This document shows, in pieces, positions 43,655 to 52,815 of a stretch of DNA of 64,000 nucleotides. Each line of letters begins with the position of its first letter. Position 1 is the stretch's first letter. A program made the translations under genes and the position numbers. The notes beneath the pieces were generated by a model. The model did no database searches and was not told the DNA's origin. It saw only the letters and a program-made list of their open reading frames with translations. The stretch lies in NCBI GenBank assembly GCA_033795365.1, contig JARYGU010000023.1:1-64000 (forward strand), given 5' to 3'. This DNA comes from JARYGU01 sp033795365 (GTDB lineage: Bacteria; Pseudomonadota; Alphaproteobacteria; Rhizobiales; Rhizobiaceae).

Positions 43655-44815
43655 ATGCAGATTTTCAGAAACAGAAAAACGCGCAGCGTCGTCTATCAGG
43701 TGGCGTTTCTTGCCGTTTTCGCACTCGTCATCTTCGGCGCCGTGCATGAGGCAACGACGAAGCTGGCCGCACAGGGCATGACCAGCGGTTTCGATTTCCT
43801 GCAGAAATCGACCGGCTTTCGGATCGGTTTCTCGTTGATCCCGTTCGATCCGTTCGACAGCTACCTTCAGATGTTGTGGGTCGGCTTTCTGAACACGATC
43901 TTCCTCGGCATCCTCAGCATCATCCTCGCCAACATCGTCGGCCTGATCATCGCCGTCTTCCGGATTTCCTCCAATGGCGTGCTCAATGATATTGGCACCC
44001 TCTATATCGAGGCGTTTCGCAACGTGCCGCTCATTCTCCAGGCGCTGTTCTGGTATGCGGCGCTGACCCATCTGCCGCCGCCCAAGCAAGCCTATTCGTT
44101 GTTCGACTCCATCTTTCTGTCGGCGCGTGGCGTGTTCGTTCCCAGCCTCAACGTGGAAGGCCAGTGGTTCGCCGCCGTAGCGCTGGTCTTGATCCTCGGC
44201 CTGGCGGCTCTTGCCTGGTTTTCCATGGCGCGTCGCTTGCGGCGCGTGCAAAACCGGCCGGCGATCCAGATCGGCATCGCCGGCCTGACACTTGCGACCA
44301 TGGTGGGCATTCTCGTCTACGCGCGCGAACCCGGCTCCGATATCGTCTCGGTGCCAGCGCTGCGCGGTCTCAACTTCCGCGGCGGCGTCACCATTCCGCC
44401 GGAACTGTCTGCGCTTGCGATCGCCACCGCCATCTATGGCGGCGCCTATATCGCGGAGGTCATTCGCGCCGGCTTCCTGTCGGTCGGCAAGGGCCAGGTA
44501 GAGGCCGCGCGTGCGCTCGGTCTCTCCCCCTGGCACGTCTTTTCCCGCGTCCACCTGCCGCTCGCCATCCGCGCCGTCCTGCCCACGCTGATCAATCAAT
44601 ATGTCTGGCTCTTCAAGGCAACGACACTCGGCATCGTCGTCGGCTTTGCGGACTTCTTCTCGGTCATCTCGGTTTCCATCAACCAGAGCGGCCAGACGCT
44701 GGAGCTGATCGCCATCCTGATGGCCGGCTTCCTGATCATGAACAATACGCTCTCCTTTGTCCTCAACCGCGTCAACAAGGCGATCGCCCTCAAGGGCACG
44801 CAGCTGAGAACCTGA
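43655..44815 (+). CDS. ABC permease, AapQ-like
   Basis: 386 residues, longer than ordinary His/Glu/Gln permeases because of the extra N-terminal part seen in AapQ/BztB. Typical segments are GFLNTIFLGILSIILANIVGL and the coupling loop QVEAARALGLSPWHVFSRVHLPLAIR. GGAGAGG precedes the ATG. About eight membrane helices. Pairs with the next permease. Confidence 0.92.
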   Translation: MQIFRNRKTRSVVYQVAFLAVFALVIFGAVHEATTKLAAQGMTSGFDFLQKSTGFRIGFSLIPFDPFDSYLQMLWVGFLNTIFLGILSIILANIVGLIIAVFRISSNGVLNDIGTLYIEAFRNVPLILQALFWYAALTHLPPPKQAYSLFDSIFLSARGVFVPSLNVEGQWFAAVALVLILGLAALAWFSMARRLRRVQNRPAIQIGIAGLTLATMVGILVYAREPGSDIVSVPALRGLNFRGGVTIPPELSALAIATAIYGGAYIAEVIRAGFLSVGKGQVEAARALGLSPWHVFSRVHLPLAIRAVLPTLINQYVWLFKATTLGIVVGFADFFSVISVSINQSGQTLELIAILMAGFLIMNNTLSFVLNRVNKAIALKGTQLRT

Positions 44816-44826
44816 GGGGGAATTCC

Positions 44827-45939
44827 ATGACCGCCGTTTCCGACATGAACACGCCCTCCCAATCCCTCAACTCCGGCCTTCAGCCCGATGGGCTGCCGGC
44901 GCGCCTGCGCCGGCGCTATTTCCGCACGCCCGGAAACGCTGTCATTTCGATGGTGGGCATGGCTGCACTCTTCTATCTCGCCTTCCATGCGCTCGACTGG
45001 GCGGTGCTGAAGGCCGTCTGGATTTCGCCCGACAGCACGTCGGCCGTTTGTCGCGATATCGCAGGCGCCTGCTGGGCCGTGATCCAGCAGCGCTGGCGCA
45101 TCATCATCTTCGGCCTGTTTCCCTATGACGAGCAATGGCGCTCCATGCTGGCCTGCCTCGTCATGGTCGCGACGATCGTGCTTTCGTGCCTCCCGTGGTC
45201 CTGGAGACCGCTGCGCCTGTCCATCCTGTGGTGCGCCGGCTTCCTCATCTTCTACGTGCTGATGCGCGGCGGGCTGTTCGGCATGAGGGCCGTCCTGCCG
45301 GCGGACTGGGGTGGGCTGACGCTCACCGTGTTTCTCTATGCCGCCGGCGTTCTGATCGGCATGCCGATGGCCATTGCCATGGCGCTGCTGCGCCGATCGG
45401 ATATGCCGCTCGTCTCCAGAATGACCGGTGCCCTGATCGACGGCGTCCGCTCCCTGCCGCTGATCACGATCCTCTTCACCGCAGCGCTGATCTTCCCCTT
45501 TGTGCTGCCAGGCTGGCTGCAAGGTGACAAGATCTGGCGCGTCATCATCGGCTTCGCGCTGTTCTTTGCAGCCTACCAGGCGGAGATCATCCGAAGCGGT
45601 ATCCAGTCCATTCCCGTCGGCCAGGAAGAGGCCGCCAAGGCGCTTGGTCTCAGCTACTGGCATCGCACCGGCCGCATCATTCTGCCCCAGGCCTTCCGCA
45701 ATGCCCTGCCGCCGACGATCAACCAGCTCGTCATCACCTTCAAAGAGACGTCGCTGATCGTCATCATCGGTTTCTTCGAAATTCTCGCCTCGGGCAATGC
45801 CGCCTACGGCACCGGCGAATGGTCCTTCGCCTATTTCGAGGTCTACATCTTCGTGGCCCTTGTCTACTTCGTGTTCGTCTTCAGCCTTTCCCGCTACGGC
45901 GCCTATCTCGAACGGCGCATGCGTTTCGGTCAGCATTGA
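44827..45939 (+). CDS. ABC permease, AapM-like
   Basis: 370 residues with an N-terminal cytoplasmic tail (MNTPSQSLNSGLQPDG), several extra helices and the permease core ending with QEEAAKALGLSYWHRTGRIILPQAF. It matches AapM/BztC in architecture. It follows AapQ-like by 11 bp with a GAGGGGG ribosome site. Inner-membrane half of the importer. Confidence 0.92.
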   Translation: MTAVSDMNTPSQSLNSGLQPDGLPARLRRRYFRTPGNAVISMVGMAALFYLAFHALDWAVLKAVWISPDSTSAVCRDIAGACWAVIQQRWRIIIFGLFPYDEQWRSMLACLVMVATIVLSCLPWSWRPLRLSILWCAGFLIFYVLMRGGLFGMRAVLPADWGGLTLTVFLYAAGVLIGMPMAIAMALLRRSDMPLVSRMTGALIDGVRSLPLITILFTAALIFPFVLPGWLQGDKIWRVIIGFALFFAAYQAEIIRSGIQSIPVGQEEAAKALGLSYWHRTGRIILPQAFRNALPPTINQLVITFKETSLIVIIGFFEILASGNAAYGTGEWSFAYFEVYIFVALVYFVFVFSLSRYGAYLERRMRFGQH

Positions 45940-45950
45940 AAGAGATACTC

Positions 45951-46691
45951 ATGAGCGAAGCCGCAGTACGCATTGCCGGCATGAACAAGTTCTATGGTCG
46001 GTTCCAGGTCCTCAGGGATATCAATCTCGACGTCCGGTCGGGAGAGCGCATCGTCATCTGCGGCCCGTCGGGCTCTGGCAAGTCGACGCTGATCCGCTGC
46101 ATCAACCGGCTGGAGGAACACCAGCAGGGCCGGATCGACGTGCTCGGTACGGAGCTGAACGATGACATCGGCAATATCGACCATATTAGGCGCGACGTCG
46201 GCATGGTCTTCCAGCACTTCAACCTGTTCCCGCACCTGACCGTGCTGGAAAATTGCACACTCGCGCCGACGCTTGCCCGCAAGGTGCCCGTCGAGGAAGC
46301 CGAAGCGACGGCCATGACCTATCTGACGCGTGTGCGCATCCCCGAGCAGGCAGCGAAATTTCCCGGCCAGCTGTCCGGCGGGCAGCAGCAGCGTGTGGCC
46401 ATTGCCCGCGCGCTCTGCATGAAGCCGAAGATCCTGCTCTTCGACGAGCCGACATCGGCTCTCGACCCGGAAATGATCAAGGAAGTGCTTGATGTCATGG
46501 TGGAGCTTGCGCAGGACGGTATGACGATGCTGTGCGTGACGCACGAGATGGGCTTCGCACGCCAGGTCGCCGACCGGGTCATCTTCATGGACAAGGGCGA
46601 GATCGTCGAACAGGGCCGGCCGGCCGAACTCTTCGACAATCCGAAGAACGAGCGCACGCGCACGTTCCTCAGCCAGGTACTCAGCCACTGA
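45951..46691 (+). CDS. ABC ATPase, AapP-like
   Basis: 246 residues. Walker A GPSGSGKST, signature LSGGQQQRVAIARAL, Walker B ILLFDEPTSALDPE and H-loop THEMGFARQ are intact; the protein is typical of polar amino-acid ABC systems (AapP/GlnQ). It completes the importer. 121 bp downstream is the GntR gene. Confidence 0.94.
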   Translation: MSEAAVRIAGMNKFYGRFQVLRDINLDVRSGERIVICGPSGSGKSTLIRCINRLEEHQQGRIDVLGTELNDDIGNIDHIRRDVGMVFQHFNLFPHLTVLENCTLAPTLARKVPVEEAEATAMTYLTRVRIPEQAAKFPGQLSGGQQQRVAIARALCMKPKILLFDEPTSALDPEMIKEVLDVMVELAQDGMTMLCVTHEMGFARQVADRVIFMDKGEIVEQGRPAELFDNPKNERTRTFLSQVLSH

Positions 46692-46737
46692 ACCGGGGAC
46701 AGACGCGTGCCGCCTCTTTCCGTCCGCTAGCAATCAC

Positions 46738-46771
46738 GTGTAACTTGGTGCAGCAAATAACAATACACGCC
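46738..46771. promoter_or_regulatory. Candidate GntR-1 autoregulatory region
   Basis: Contains GTGTAAC and, 14 bases on, AAATAACAATACAC, so that GTGTA/TACAC form the outer arms of an imperfect repeat with an AAATAAC core shared by sites B and D. It ends about 40 bp before the GntR start. Confidence 0.4.
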
Positions 46772-46812
46772 TCAGTTATCCGGCTGGCGGCGTCTCGGGT
46801 TCCGGCAGCACG

Positions 46813-47547
46813 ATGAACAAGACCAAGTCCACAGACGCATCCTTTGCCGGCCTCGATCTGGCGCCGATCGGCCGCAGCGAGACACTTGGCCAACAGGTGC
46901 GCACACAGCTCGGCAGCGCCATCATGGCCGGCCGCTTCAAGCCGGGTCAGAAGCTGACGATCCGCGCCGTCGCCACGGCACTCGACGTCAGCCTGACGCC
47001 GGCGCGCGAGGCGCTCTACAATCTTGCCGCCGAAGGCATCCTCGAAATGCGGTCGAACGGCTCGGTCTATGTTCCGACGCTGACGACGGAGCGGATCATC
47101 GAGCTGACAAAGATCCGTACGGCGCTCGAGGCCCTCGCCGCGCGCGAGGCAGCCCTTCGTATCACCGATGACGATATCGCCAATATCAGCCGGATCAACG
47201 ACCTGATGGTCAAGGCGAACGAACGCAAGGACTACGCCCAGGTCATGGAACTGAACTGGGAATTCCACTTCGCGATCTATCGCGCCAGCGGAATGAACGA
47301 GCTGGTGCGGATGATCGAGAAGCGCTGGATGATGAACAGCTCTTATCTCAACGTCATCTATCCCCGCTTCGGCCAGATGGACCAGGGCATCAACAATCAC
47401 CAGATGATGGTGCGCGCCCTTCAATCGCGCGATCCCGAGCGGCTCGCCAGCGCCGTCGTCATCGACATCAATTTTGCGGCCGACACGCTGATCGACATGA
47501 TCAAGGCGCAACAGAGCGCCGAGCGCCGGCCGAAGGTCGCGCGCTAA
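46813..47547 (+). CDS. GntR-family (FadR/FCD) regulator 1
   Basis: 244 residues. Winged helix (LGQQVRTQLGSAIMAGRF, then RAVATALDVSLTPAREAL) and a C-terminal all-helical FCD effector domain (EALAAREAALRITDDDI through LEQ-like helix MELNWEFHFAIYRASG). FCD regulators usually sense carboxylic acids and repress uptake and catabolic genes. The repeated TGTTA-type sites upstream of the E1alpha, SBP, GntR and SDR genes are its likely targets. Confidence 0.92.
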   Translation: MNKTKSTDASFAGLDLAPIGRSETLGQQVRTQLGSAIMAGRFKPGQKLTIRAVATALDVSLTPAREALYNLAAEGILEMRSNGSVYVPTLTTERIIELTKIRTALEALAAREAALRITDDDIANISRINDLMVKANERKDYAQVMELNWEFHFAIYRASGMNELVRMIEKRWMMNSSYLNVIYPRFGQMDQGINNHQMMVRALQSRDPERLASAVVIDINFAADTLIDMIKAQQSAERRPKVAR

Positions 47548-47700
47548 CCAGACATTCGGCCCGCAGGCTCCAGCGTAAACCTGTCGGTAACGCCAAGGCA
47601 TCGACACGTAGGCCCGAGTCCTCGGTGGCCGCCTTCTCTTTCAATCAAACGTCCGGATTATCAATCTTTTCCTTGACGTAGAAAACTGCCTCCCGTTAAA

Positions 47701-47717
47701 TGTTACAACAAATAACA
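47701..47717. promoter_or_regulatory. Candidate GntR-1 operator, site D
   Basis: Inverted repeat TGTTA-CAACAAA-TAACA, 22 bp upstream of the SDR start. It is the cleanest full copy of the motif in this island. Confidence 0.55.
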
Positions 47718-47739
47718 TTAGCCTCTGGCGGAGAGAGCG

Positions 47740-48453
47740 ATGACGGGAACAGCAATCGTAACGGGCGCAACCGGCGGCATCGGCGATGCAGTCACCAGGC
47801 GTTTGGTGAGCGAAGGTTTTCGCGTGGTCGCGGTGGGCACCCGCCGGGCGGCACTTGACGATCTCCGTCATCGATACGGCTGCGAAGGCATTGCCGTCGA
47901 CATCGGCGACGCGAAGGCCGTCGGCACGGCCCTCGCCGGACTGACCGCGGATGTTCTCATTCACGGCGCAGGTATCCTCGGCCCGAACCTGCCCATTCAC
48001 AAGACACCGGCGGAGACCGTCGCCAAGCTGATCGCCGTCAACATCACCGGGATGTTCAATGTGTTGCGCGCAGTCGTTCCGGGCATGGCCGAGCGAGAAC
48101 GCGGCACCATAGTGCTCCTGGGCTCCATTTGCGGCAATGTCGCGGGCGCCGGCCCGGGTGCCTACAGCGCCACAAAGGCCGCCATGCAGTCGGTCGCGGC
48201 AAACCTGCGGTTTGAACTTCAGGAAACGCCCCTCCGTGTCGGCGAAATCCGTCTCGGCCGCGTGCGCACGGGTATTCACGGCCAGCTCGACATGGATGCC
48301 GATTTTTATGACGGCTATGAATGCATCCTGCCGGATGACGTCGCCTCGACGATCTCCCACATGCTGGCAACCCCGCCCGCCGTCGACCTCTCCACCATCG
48401 AGATGATGCCGACCCGGCAGGTTGTCGGCGGAACGTGCTTCTCGAAAAGCTGA
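47740..48453 (+). CDS. SDR-family oxidoreductase
   Basis: 237 residues: TGATGGIG cofactor motif, GAG at the NNAG position, LLGSICG with the catalytic Ser, and YSATK. It heads a small two-gene plus-strand unit with the repeat protein that follows, under candidate operator site D. Substrate unknown; probably an alcohol intermediate of the same pathway as the Aap-type transporter. Confidence 0.91.
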   Translation: MTGTAIVTGATGGIGDAVTRRLVSEGFRVVAVGTRRAALDDLRHRYGCEGIAVDIGDAKAVGTALAGLTADVLIHGAGILGPNLPIHKTPAETVAKLIAVNITGMFNVLRAVVPGMAERERGTIVLLGSICGNVAGAGPGAYSATKAAMQSVAANLRFELQETPLRVGEIRLGRVRTGIHGQLDMDADFYDGYECILPDDVASTISHMLATPPAVDLSTIEMMPTRQVVGGTCFSKS

Positions 48454-48482
48454 TCCCGTCCCTTACACCGAAAGGCCTTTTC

Positions 48483-49019
48483 ATGTGCAATGGCACCACC
48501 CACCACGGCTCCATCGACTATACGGCCATCGCACTCGATGAGTGCCTGCCGCTCGCCAATCGCCTGCAGAGCGAAGGCAAGCCGTGGCACTCGCACGTCC
48601 TCTCGCCCGGCTGTCAGTTCAATCCGTTCGAGGGTCGTTATGCCGCCGTGGTGGAGGACGATGCGACGCACACGGCCTATATCGCCCCGTCCGACGGTTT
48701 TCCGGAGGTCGACAAGCAACTCGTCAGGATGCTGCATGGCGATGACATTCTCGATGCCGGCCACCCATCCAGCGCCGAAGAGACGCTGCTCGGCGGATCG
48801 CCGTTGCTGCGTCAGCTCGTCGAGATCGACGACGCCCGCAAGTCCTGGCATCATCACATGAACTTCCCGGATTGTGCGCTGAACCCGCATCGTGGCCGCT
48901 GGGCGATCACGATCGAATGCGGCGATGATCAGTTTTCGGAAAGCTATGACGACGAGCCGCGCGATATCCTGCGTGCAATCGAAGTCCGTTATTTCCGCAA
49001 TCTGGACGGCAGGGGCTAA
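48483..49019 (+). CDS. Unrecognised protein with two WHxHxxxPxCxxNPxxGR repeats
   Basis: 178 residues starting at ATG 48483. Two similar units are visible: PWHSHVLSPGCQFNPFEGR near residues 34-52 and SWHHHMNFPDCALNPHRGR near residues 120-138. Each is followed by a strand ending in acidic residues (YAAVVEDD and WAITIECGDD). The conserved His-x-His, Cys and Asn-Pro positions suggest a metal-binding or catalytic pseudo-dimer. I do not know the family. It lies 29 bp after the SDR gene and convergent to an amine oxidoreductase. Cytoplasmic, with no signal or membrane segment. Confidence 0.75.
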   Translation: MCNGTTHHGSIDYTAIALDECLPLANRLQSEGKPWHSHVLSPGCQFNPFEGRYAAVVEDDATHTAYIAPSDGFPEVDKQLVRMLHGDDILDAGHPSSAEETLLGGSPLLRQLVEIDDARKSWHHHMNFPDCALNPHRGRWAITIECGDDQFSESYDDEPRDILRAIEVRYFRNLDGRG

Positions 49020-49028
49020 GCCCAGCCG

Positions 49029-49050
49029 CAGGCGCGCTCACGTGCGCCTG
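49029..49050. terminator. Stem between convergent genes
   Basis: CAGGCGC / GCGCCTG with an eight-base loop, spanning the junction of the plus-strand repeat protein (end 49019) and the minus-strand oxidoreductase (end 49038). Possible bidirectional terminator; no long T-run. Confidence 0.4.
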
Positions 49051-50327
49051 TCCTTGAGGCGGTTCCAGGCGTGAATGCGGTTTGCGACCTGAACCGCGAC
49101 AGGATGGAAGGCGATCGGCTTCATCCCCGTTACAGGCAGCGGCATGTCCGCATCCGTCCGCCGGCCTGCAGCCCAGCGACCCATCTCCTGCCCGAGCGCC
49201 AAGGAGAGCGCGACACCGCGACCGGAATAGAGCCCGCCGAACACGAGGCCGGGAGCCAGCCGATAGAGATGCGGCTTGAGATCCGGCACGACGGCAAAGG
49301 TGCCATTCCAATATTCCGTGATGCGGGGCTCACCGCCAAACGCCTTGAAGCTCTTCGCCAACATCCTGGCCACCTTGGCGCGGCCGCGCGCCTCCTCGTC
49401 ATGCCAGAACGTATGCGTGGCGCCGCTGACGAGGCGACCGTCGCAATCATAGTGGAAGTAGCGCAGGTCGTTGTGCATGTCCGAGACGGCCGGATTGCCG
49501 ACGAGAATCTGCGCTCTCAGCTCATCCGACAACGGCTCGGTCGCCGCCTGAAAGACCTTCATGGGGATCAGCGTGCGCTTCAGACCCGGCCAGAGAGCGT
49601 CCGTCAGCGCGTTGGTGGCAAGGATCACCTCGCGGGCGGTGACGCTGCCCTTTGAGGTGTGGACCTTCCAGCCCTGCTCCACCTTCTCAAGGCGCGTCGC
49701 ACGCGTGTTCTCGAAGAGCTGCACGCCCTCGCGCTCGATGGCGCCGGCAAGCCCGACCGTCATCGCGAAGGGATTGATATGGCCCGAATTGTGCACCATC
49801 CAGCCGCCCAGATACGGGCTGCCAACGCGGCGCGTCACCTCATCACGATCAAACCAAGAGACATCAGCGCCAAAAGCTTTCCATTCATCGTGGAACTGCC
49901 GCGCGCGGGCGAGTGTCGCCGCTGTATGGGCCGGCTGTATCCAGCCCTCCTGAACCTGATGCGCGTCGATGCCGAAACGCTGCATCAAGCCGAAGGCAAC
50001 GTCGGCGGCGCCGGCGACAAGCGCATTGAAGCGGTCGCCGTGACTCTTGCCGAAGACCTTTTCGAATTCCGAAGGCGATGCCTTGGAATGATGCGAAATG
50101 ACGAGGCCGTTGTTGCGCCCCGAGGCGGCCGAGCCGATCTCGTTGCCTTCAAGCAGCGCGACACCGGCGCCGCTGTCGCGGGCGCCGAGCGCCGACGCCA
50201 ACCCGGTAAAGCCACCGCCGACCACGAGTACATCGGTTTCGATATCGCGGGTAAGCGCTGGAGAGGTCGTGCGGGCCGCTGTCGTCTTCCGCCACAGGTG
50301 CGGAGTCCTCCAGTCGACCTCAAACAT
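49038..50327 (-). CDS. DAO-family FAD-dependent amine oxidoreductase, copy 2
   Basis: 429 residues. FAD motif VVGGGFTGLASALGARDSG, then LLEGNEIGSAASGRNNG, and the C-terminal LVFGGLYSGRGVALSLALG. PuuB/DadA-like, paralogous to the gene at 34590-35912. It is the last gene of the minus-strand run that begins with the LivF-like ATPase; the two overlap by eight bases, so this copy may belong to the Liv-type island rather than to the Aap-type one. Confidence 0.9.
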   Translation of the reverse strand: MFEVDWRTPHLWRKTTAARTTSPALTRDIETDVLVVGGGFTGLASALGARDSGAGVALLEGNEIGSAASGRNNGLVISHHSKASPSEFEKVFGKSHGDRFNALVAGAADVAFGLMQRFGIDAHQVQEGWIQPAHTAATLARARQFHDEWKAFGADVSWFDRDEVTRRVGSPYLGGWMVHNSGHINPFAMTVGLAGAIEREGVQLFENTRATRLEKVEQGWKVHTSKGSVTAREVILATNALTDALWPGLKRTLIPMKVFQAATEPLSDELRAQILVGNPAVSDMHNDLRYFHYDCDGRLVSGATHTFWHDEEARGRAKVARMLAKSFKAFGGEPRITEYWNGTFAVVPDLKPHLYRLAPGLVFGGLYSGRGVALSLALGQEMGRWAAGRRTDADMPLPVTGMKPIAFHPVAVQVANRIHAWNRLKDRRT

Positions 50328-51069
50328 GGATGGTGTCCTCGGTCGCCCCGCCGAGATAGTGCTCTCCGAGCGCCGAGTGCTCCGCCATTTCCTGCGCAGG
50401 CCCGTGCAACTTCACCATGCCCATATTGAGCAGGTAGCCGTAGTCGCCGCATTCCAGCGCAAGCTGGACATTCTGCTCGACGAGCAGGATCGACATGCCG
50501 GTTTTCGACAGGTCGAGAATGATGCGGAAGATCTGGTGCACGATCTTCGGCGCGAGACCGAGAGACGGCTCATCCAGCATCAGAAGCTTCGGCTCCGCCA
50601 TCAGGGCGCGACCGATCGCCAGCATCTGCTGCTGACCGCCGGACATGCGGCTCGCCATGCCATTGCGGCGTTCCTTGAGAACCGGGAAAAGCTCGAAGAC
50701 CTCCGAGCGCAGCGTCTCGAAGCTCTTGACGGCGCGGCCGATATGCGCGGCAACAAGGTTTTCCTCGACCGTCAGGCGCTGGAAGATCTGCCTTCCCTCA
50801 GGGCAATGTGTCAGCCCCAGGCGCACGACTTGCTCCGGCCGAGCGCCCGTGATGTCACGCCCCTCGAAATGGATCGTTCCAGCCGTCGGGCGTGCCACGC
50901 CGGAGATGGAATTCAAGAGCGTGGTCTTGCCGGCACCGTTCGGGCCGAGGATGACGACGATCTCGCGTGTGTCGACCTCGAGATCGACGCCTTCAAGAAC
51001 GCCGACGCGCCCGTATCCCGAGCTGAGCCCGGCGATCCTGAGCAGCGGCTCTGATGTCATCGATGTCAT
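50320..51069 (-). CDS. Branched-chain-type ABC ATPase (LivF-like)
   Basis: 249 residues. Walker A GPNGAGKTT, signature RMSGGQQQMLAIGRAL, Walker B LLMLDEPSLGLAP and the LivF-typical CPEGRQIFQRLTVEENL. The start (ATG 51069 or 51060) lies inside the LivG-like gene, an overlap of about 77 bases. With LivG, LivM and LivH it forms one importer of amino-acid-like compounds. Confidence 0.93.
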   Translation of the reverse strand: MTSMTSEPLLRIAGLSSGYGRVGVLEGVDLEVDTREIVVILGPNGAGKTTLLNSISGVARPTAGTIHFEGRDITGARPEQVVRLGLTHCPEGRQIFQRLTVEENLVAAHIGRAVKSFETLRSEVFELFPVLKERRNGMASRMSGGQQQMLAIGRALMAEPKLLMLDEPSLGLAPKIVHQIFRIILDLSKTGMSILLVEQNVQLALECGDYGYLLNMGMVKLHGPAQEMAEHSALGEHYLGGATEDTIHV

Positions 51070-51823
51070 TGACAGTCCCCAGATAGGCAAGTTGAACGTC
51101 GCTGCTCGCCTGAACTTCAGCGGGCGTGCCTTGGAAGAGAAGTTTGCCGTGGTGCATGACGACGATGCGGTCACACAGCGTCATCACCAGGTCCATGTCG
51201 TGCTCGACGACAAGCATGATGCGATCGGGCGAACGGAGTTCGGCAAGCTTCGCCGTCAATTCGGCGGTTTCATGATGGTTGAGGCCGGCGGCAGGCTCGT
51301 CGAGAAGAAGAACGCGCGCGTTCATCGCCAGCGCCCGCGCGATCTCGAGCATACGCTGGCGCCCATAGGGAAGGCTGCCGGCTTCGGCATCCGCATATCC
51401 CTCGAGCCCGAAGAAGCGCAGGATTTCCATGCCGCTCTCGCGGCGGGCCTCGGCCCGCACCCGGCCATAGGGCGGCCAGAGCACCTCCCGCCAAGTGTTG
51501 CGCACCTCAGTCGGATAGGAGCAAACCTCCAGATTTTCGAGCACCGTCATCTGGTCGAAGAGGCGGATGTTCTGGTAGGTCCGGGCAATGCCGGAGTTGG
51601 CGATCTGGTGCTTCTTCATCCCGTCGAGACGGCGCCCGTCCAGAGAGATGGAGCCGGCCGAAACGGTATAGGAGCCGGCCGTCATGTTGATGAGCGTCGA
51701 CTTGCCGGCACCGTTCGGGCCGATGACGCCATGGATGAGGCCAGGCGCGAATTCCGTCGAGACATCATTGATCGCGACGTTGGCGCCGTATTGCTTGCGC
51801 AGATTGCTAAAGACGAGCGTCAT
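50993..51823 (-). CDS. Branched-chain-type ABC ATPase (LivG-like)
   Basis: 276 residues. Walker A GPNGAGKST, signature SLPYGRQRMLEIARAL (LivG has this non-canonical signature), Walker B VLLLDEPAAGLN and EHDMDLVM. The C-terminus extends about 30 residues past the usual end (DIDDIRAAAQDRRAQLGI), creating the overlap with the next gene. Start ATG 51823 overlaps the LivM-like stop. Confidence 0.93.
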   Translation of the reverse strand: MTLVFSNLRKQYGANVAINDVSTEFAPGLIHGVIGPNGAGKSTLINMTAGSYTVSAGSISLDGRRLDGMKKHQIANSGIARTYQNIRLFDQMTVLENLEVCSYPTEVRNTWREVLWPPYGRVRAEARRESGMEILRFFGLEGYADAEAGSLPYGRQRMLEIARALAMNARVLLLDEPAAGLNHHETAELTAKLAELRSPDRIMLVVEHDMDLVMTLCDRIVVMHHGKLLFQGTPAEVQASSDVQLAYLGTVNDIDDIRAAAQDRRAQLGIRARRRS

Positions 51824-52815
51824 TTGCCGAAAAGCCCCCGAATGAGTTTTTCCGGACCGAAGCTGCGCGGCACGATGCCGGCGGGGCGCACGATGATCAG
51901 CACGACCATAAGAATGCCTAGGAAGAGAATGCGCCATTCGGCGAACTCACGCAGCATTTCCGGCAGGAGGATGAGGATGGCCGCACCGGCGACGATGCCG
52001 AGAATGTTGCCGATGCCGCCGATGACGATCATCAGCACGATCAGCACGGATTCCTGCAGCGTGAAGCTTTCCGGACTGACGAAGCGCTGCGAGGCCGCAA
52101 AAATCGTTCCCGCGATCGCACCGATGGTGGCAGACGTCGCAAAGGCCGCAAGCTTGGCATTGGTCGTGTTGATGCCGATGCCGCGCGCCGCATCCTGATC
52201 CTCGCGGATCGCCGCCCAGGCCTTGCCGAGAATGGAGCGTTCAAGCCGCCAGACGAAAAGGCCGACAAGGAAGACGGTGACAAGCAACAGCCAATAGATT
52301 TCGACCGGGCGGGCAATCTCGACGCCGAGAACCGATGCCTTGTCGAGACGGGCGATTCCTTTCGGCCCACCCGTCAGCCAGTCGACATTGTTGACGACGA
52401 TGCGGATGATCTCGCCGAAGCCAAGCGTGACGATGGCGAGATAGTCGCCTCTCAGCTTCAGCACGGGTATGCCGAGAAGAATGCCCGTGATCATGCCGAG
52501 CACGGCGGCAATGCCGACGATCAGGAGGAACGGCAGGTGAAGATCGAGCTGCGGACTTGCGAGCAGCGCGTAGGTATAGGCGCCGACGGCATAGAAGGCC
52601 ACGAAGCCGAGATCGAGCAGGCCCGTATAGCCGATGACGATGTTGAGGCCGATCCCCAGCAGGATGTAGATGAGGAGGCTGTTGACGACGCGGATATGGT
52701 AGTTCGGCAGGAAAGGGGTTGCGGCCACGAGCGCTGCGATGGCGGCAAGCACGAGAAGGGCGACGAGGCGCGAAGCCTGCGGCTTTGGCGATTGGGAAAT
52801 ACCGACGGCGGACAT
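51820..52815 (-). CDS. Branched-chain-type ABC permease (LivM-like)
   Basis: 331 residues with about nine membrane helices and the LivM signature (IGYTGLLDLGFVAFYAVGAYTYAL, LRGDYLAIVTLGFGEIIRI, WAAIREDQDAARGIGIN). Both ends overlap or abut its neighbours. Inner-membrane half of the Liv-type importer. Confidence 0.94.
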   Translation of the reverse strand: MSAVGISQSPKPQASRLVALLVLAAIAALVAATPFLPNYHIRVVNSLLIYILLGIGLNIVIGYTGLLDLGFVAFYAVGAYTYALLASPQLDLHLPFLLIVGIAAVLGMITGILLGIPVLKLRGDYLAIVTLGFGEIIRIVVNNVDWLTGGPKGIARLDKASVLGVEIARPVEIYWLLLVTVFLVGLFVWRLERSILGKAWAAIREDQDAARGIGINTTNAKLAAFATSATIGAIAGTIFAASQRFVSPESFTLQESVLIVLMIVIGGIGNILGIVAGAAILILLPEMLREFAEWRILFLGILMVVLIIVRPAGIVPRSFGPEKLIRGLFGK

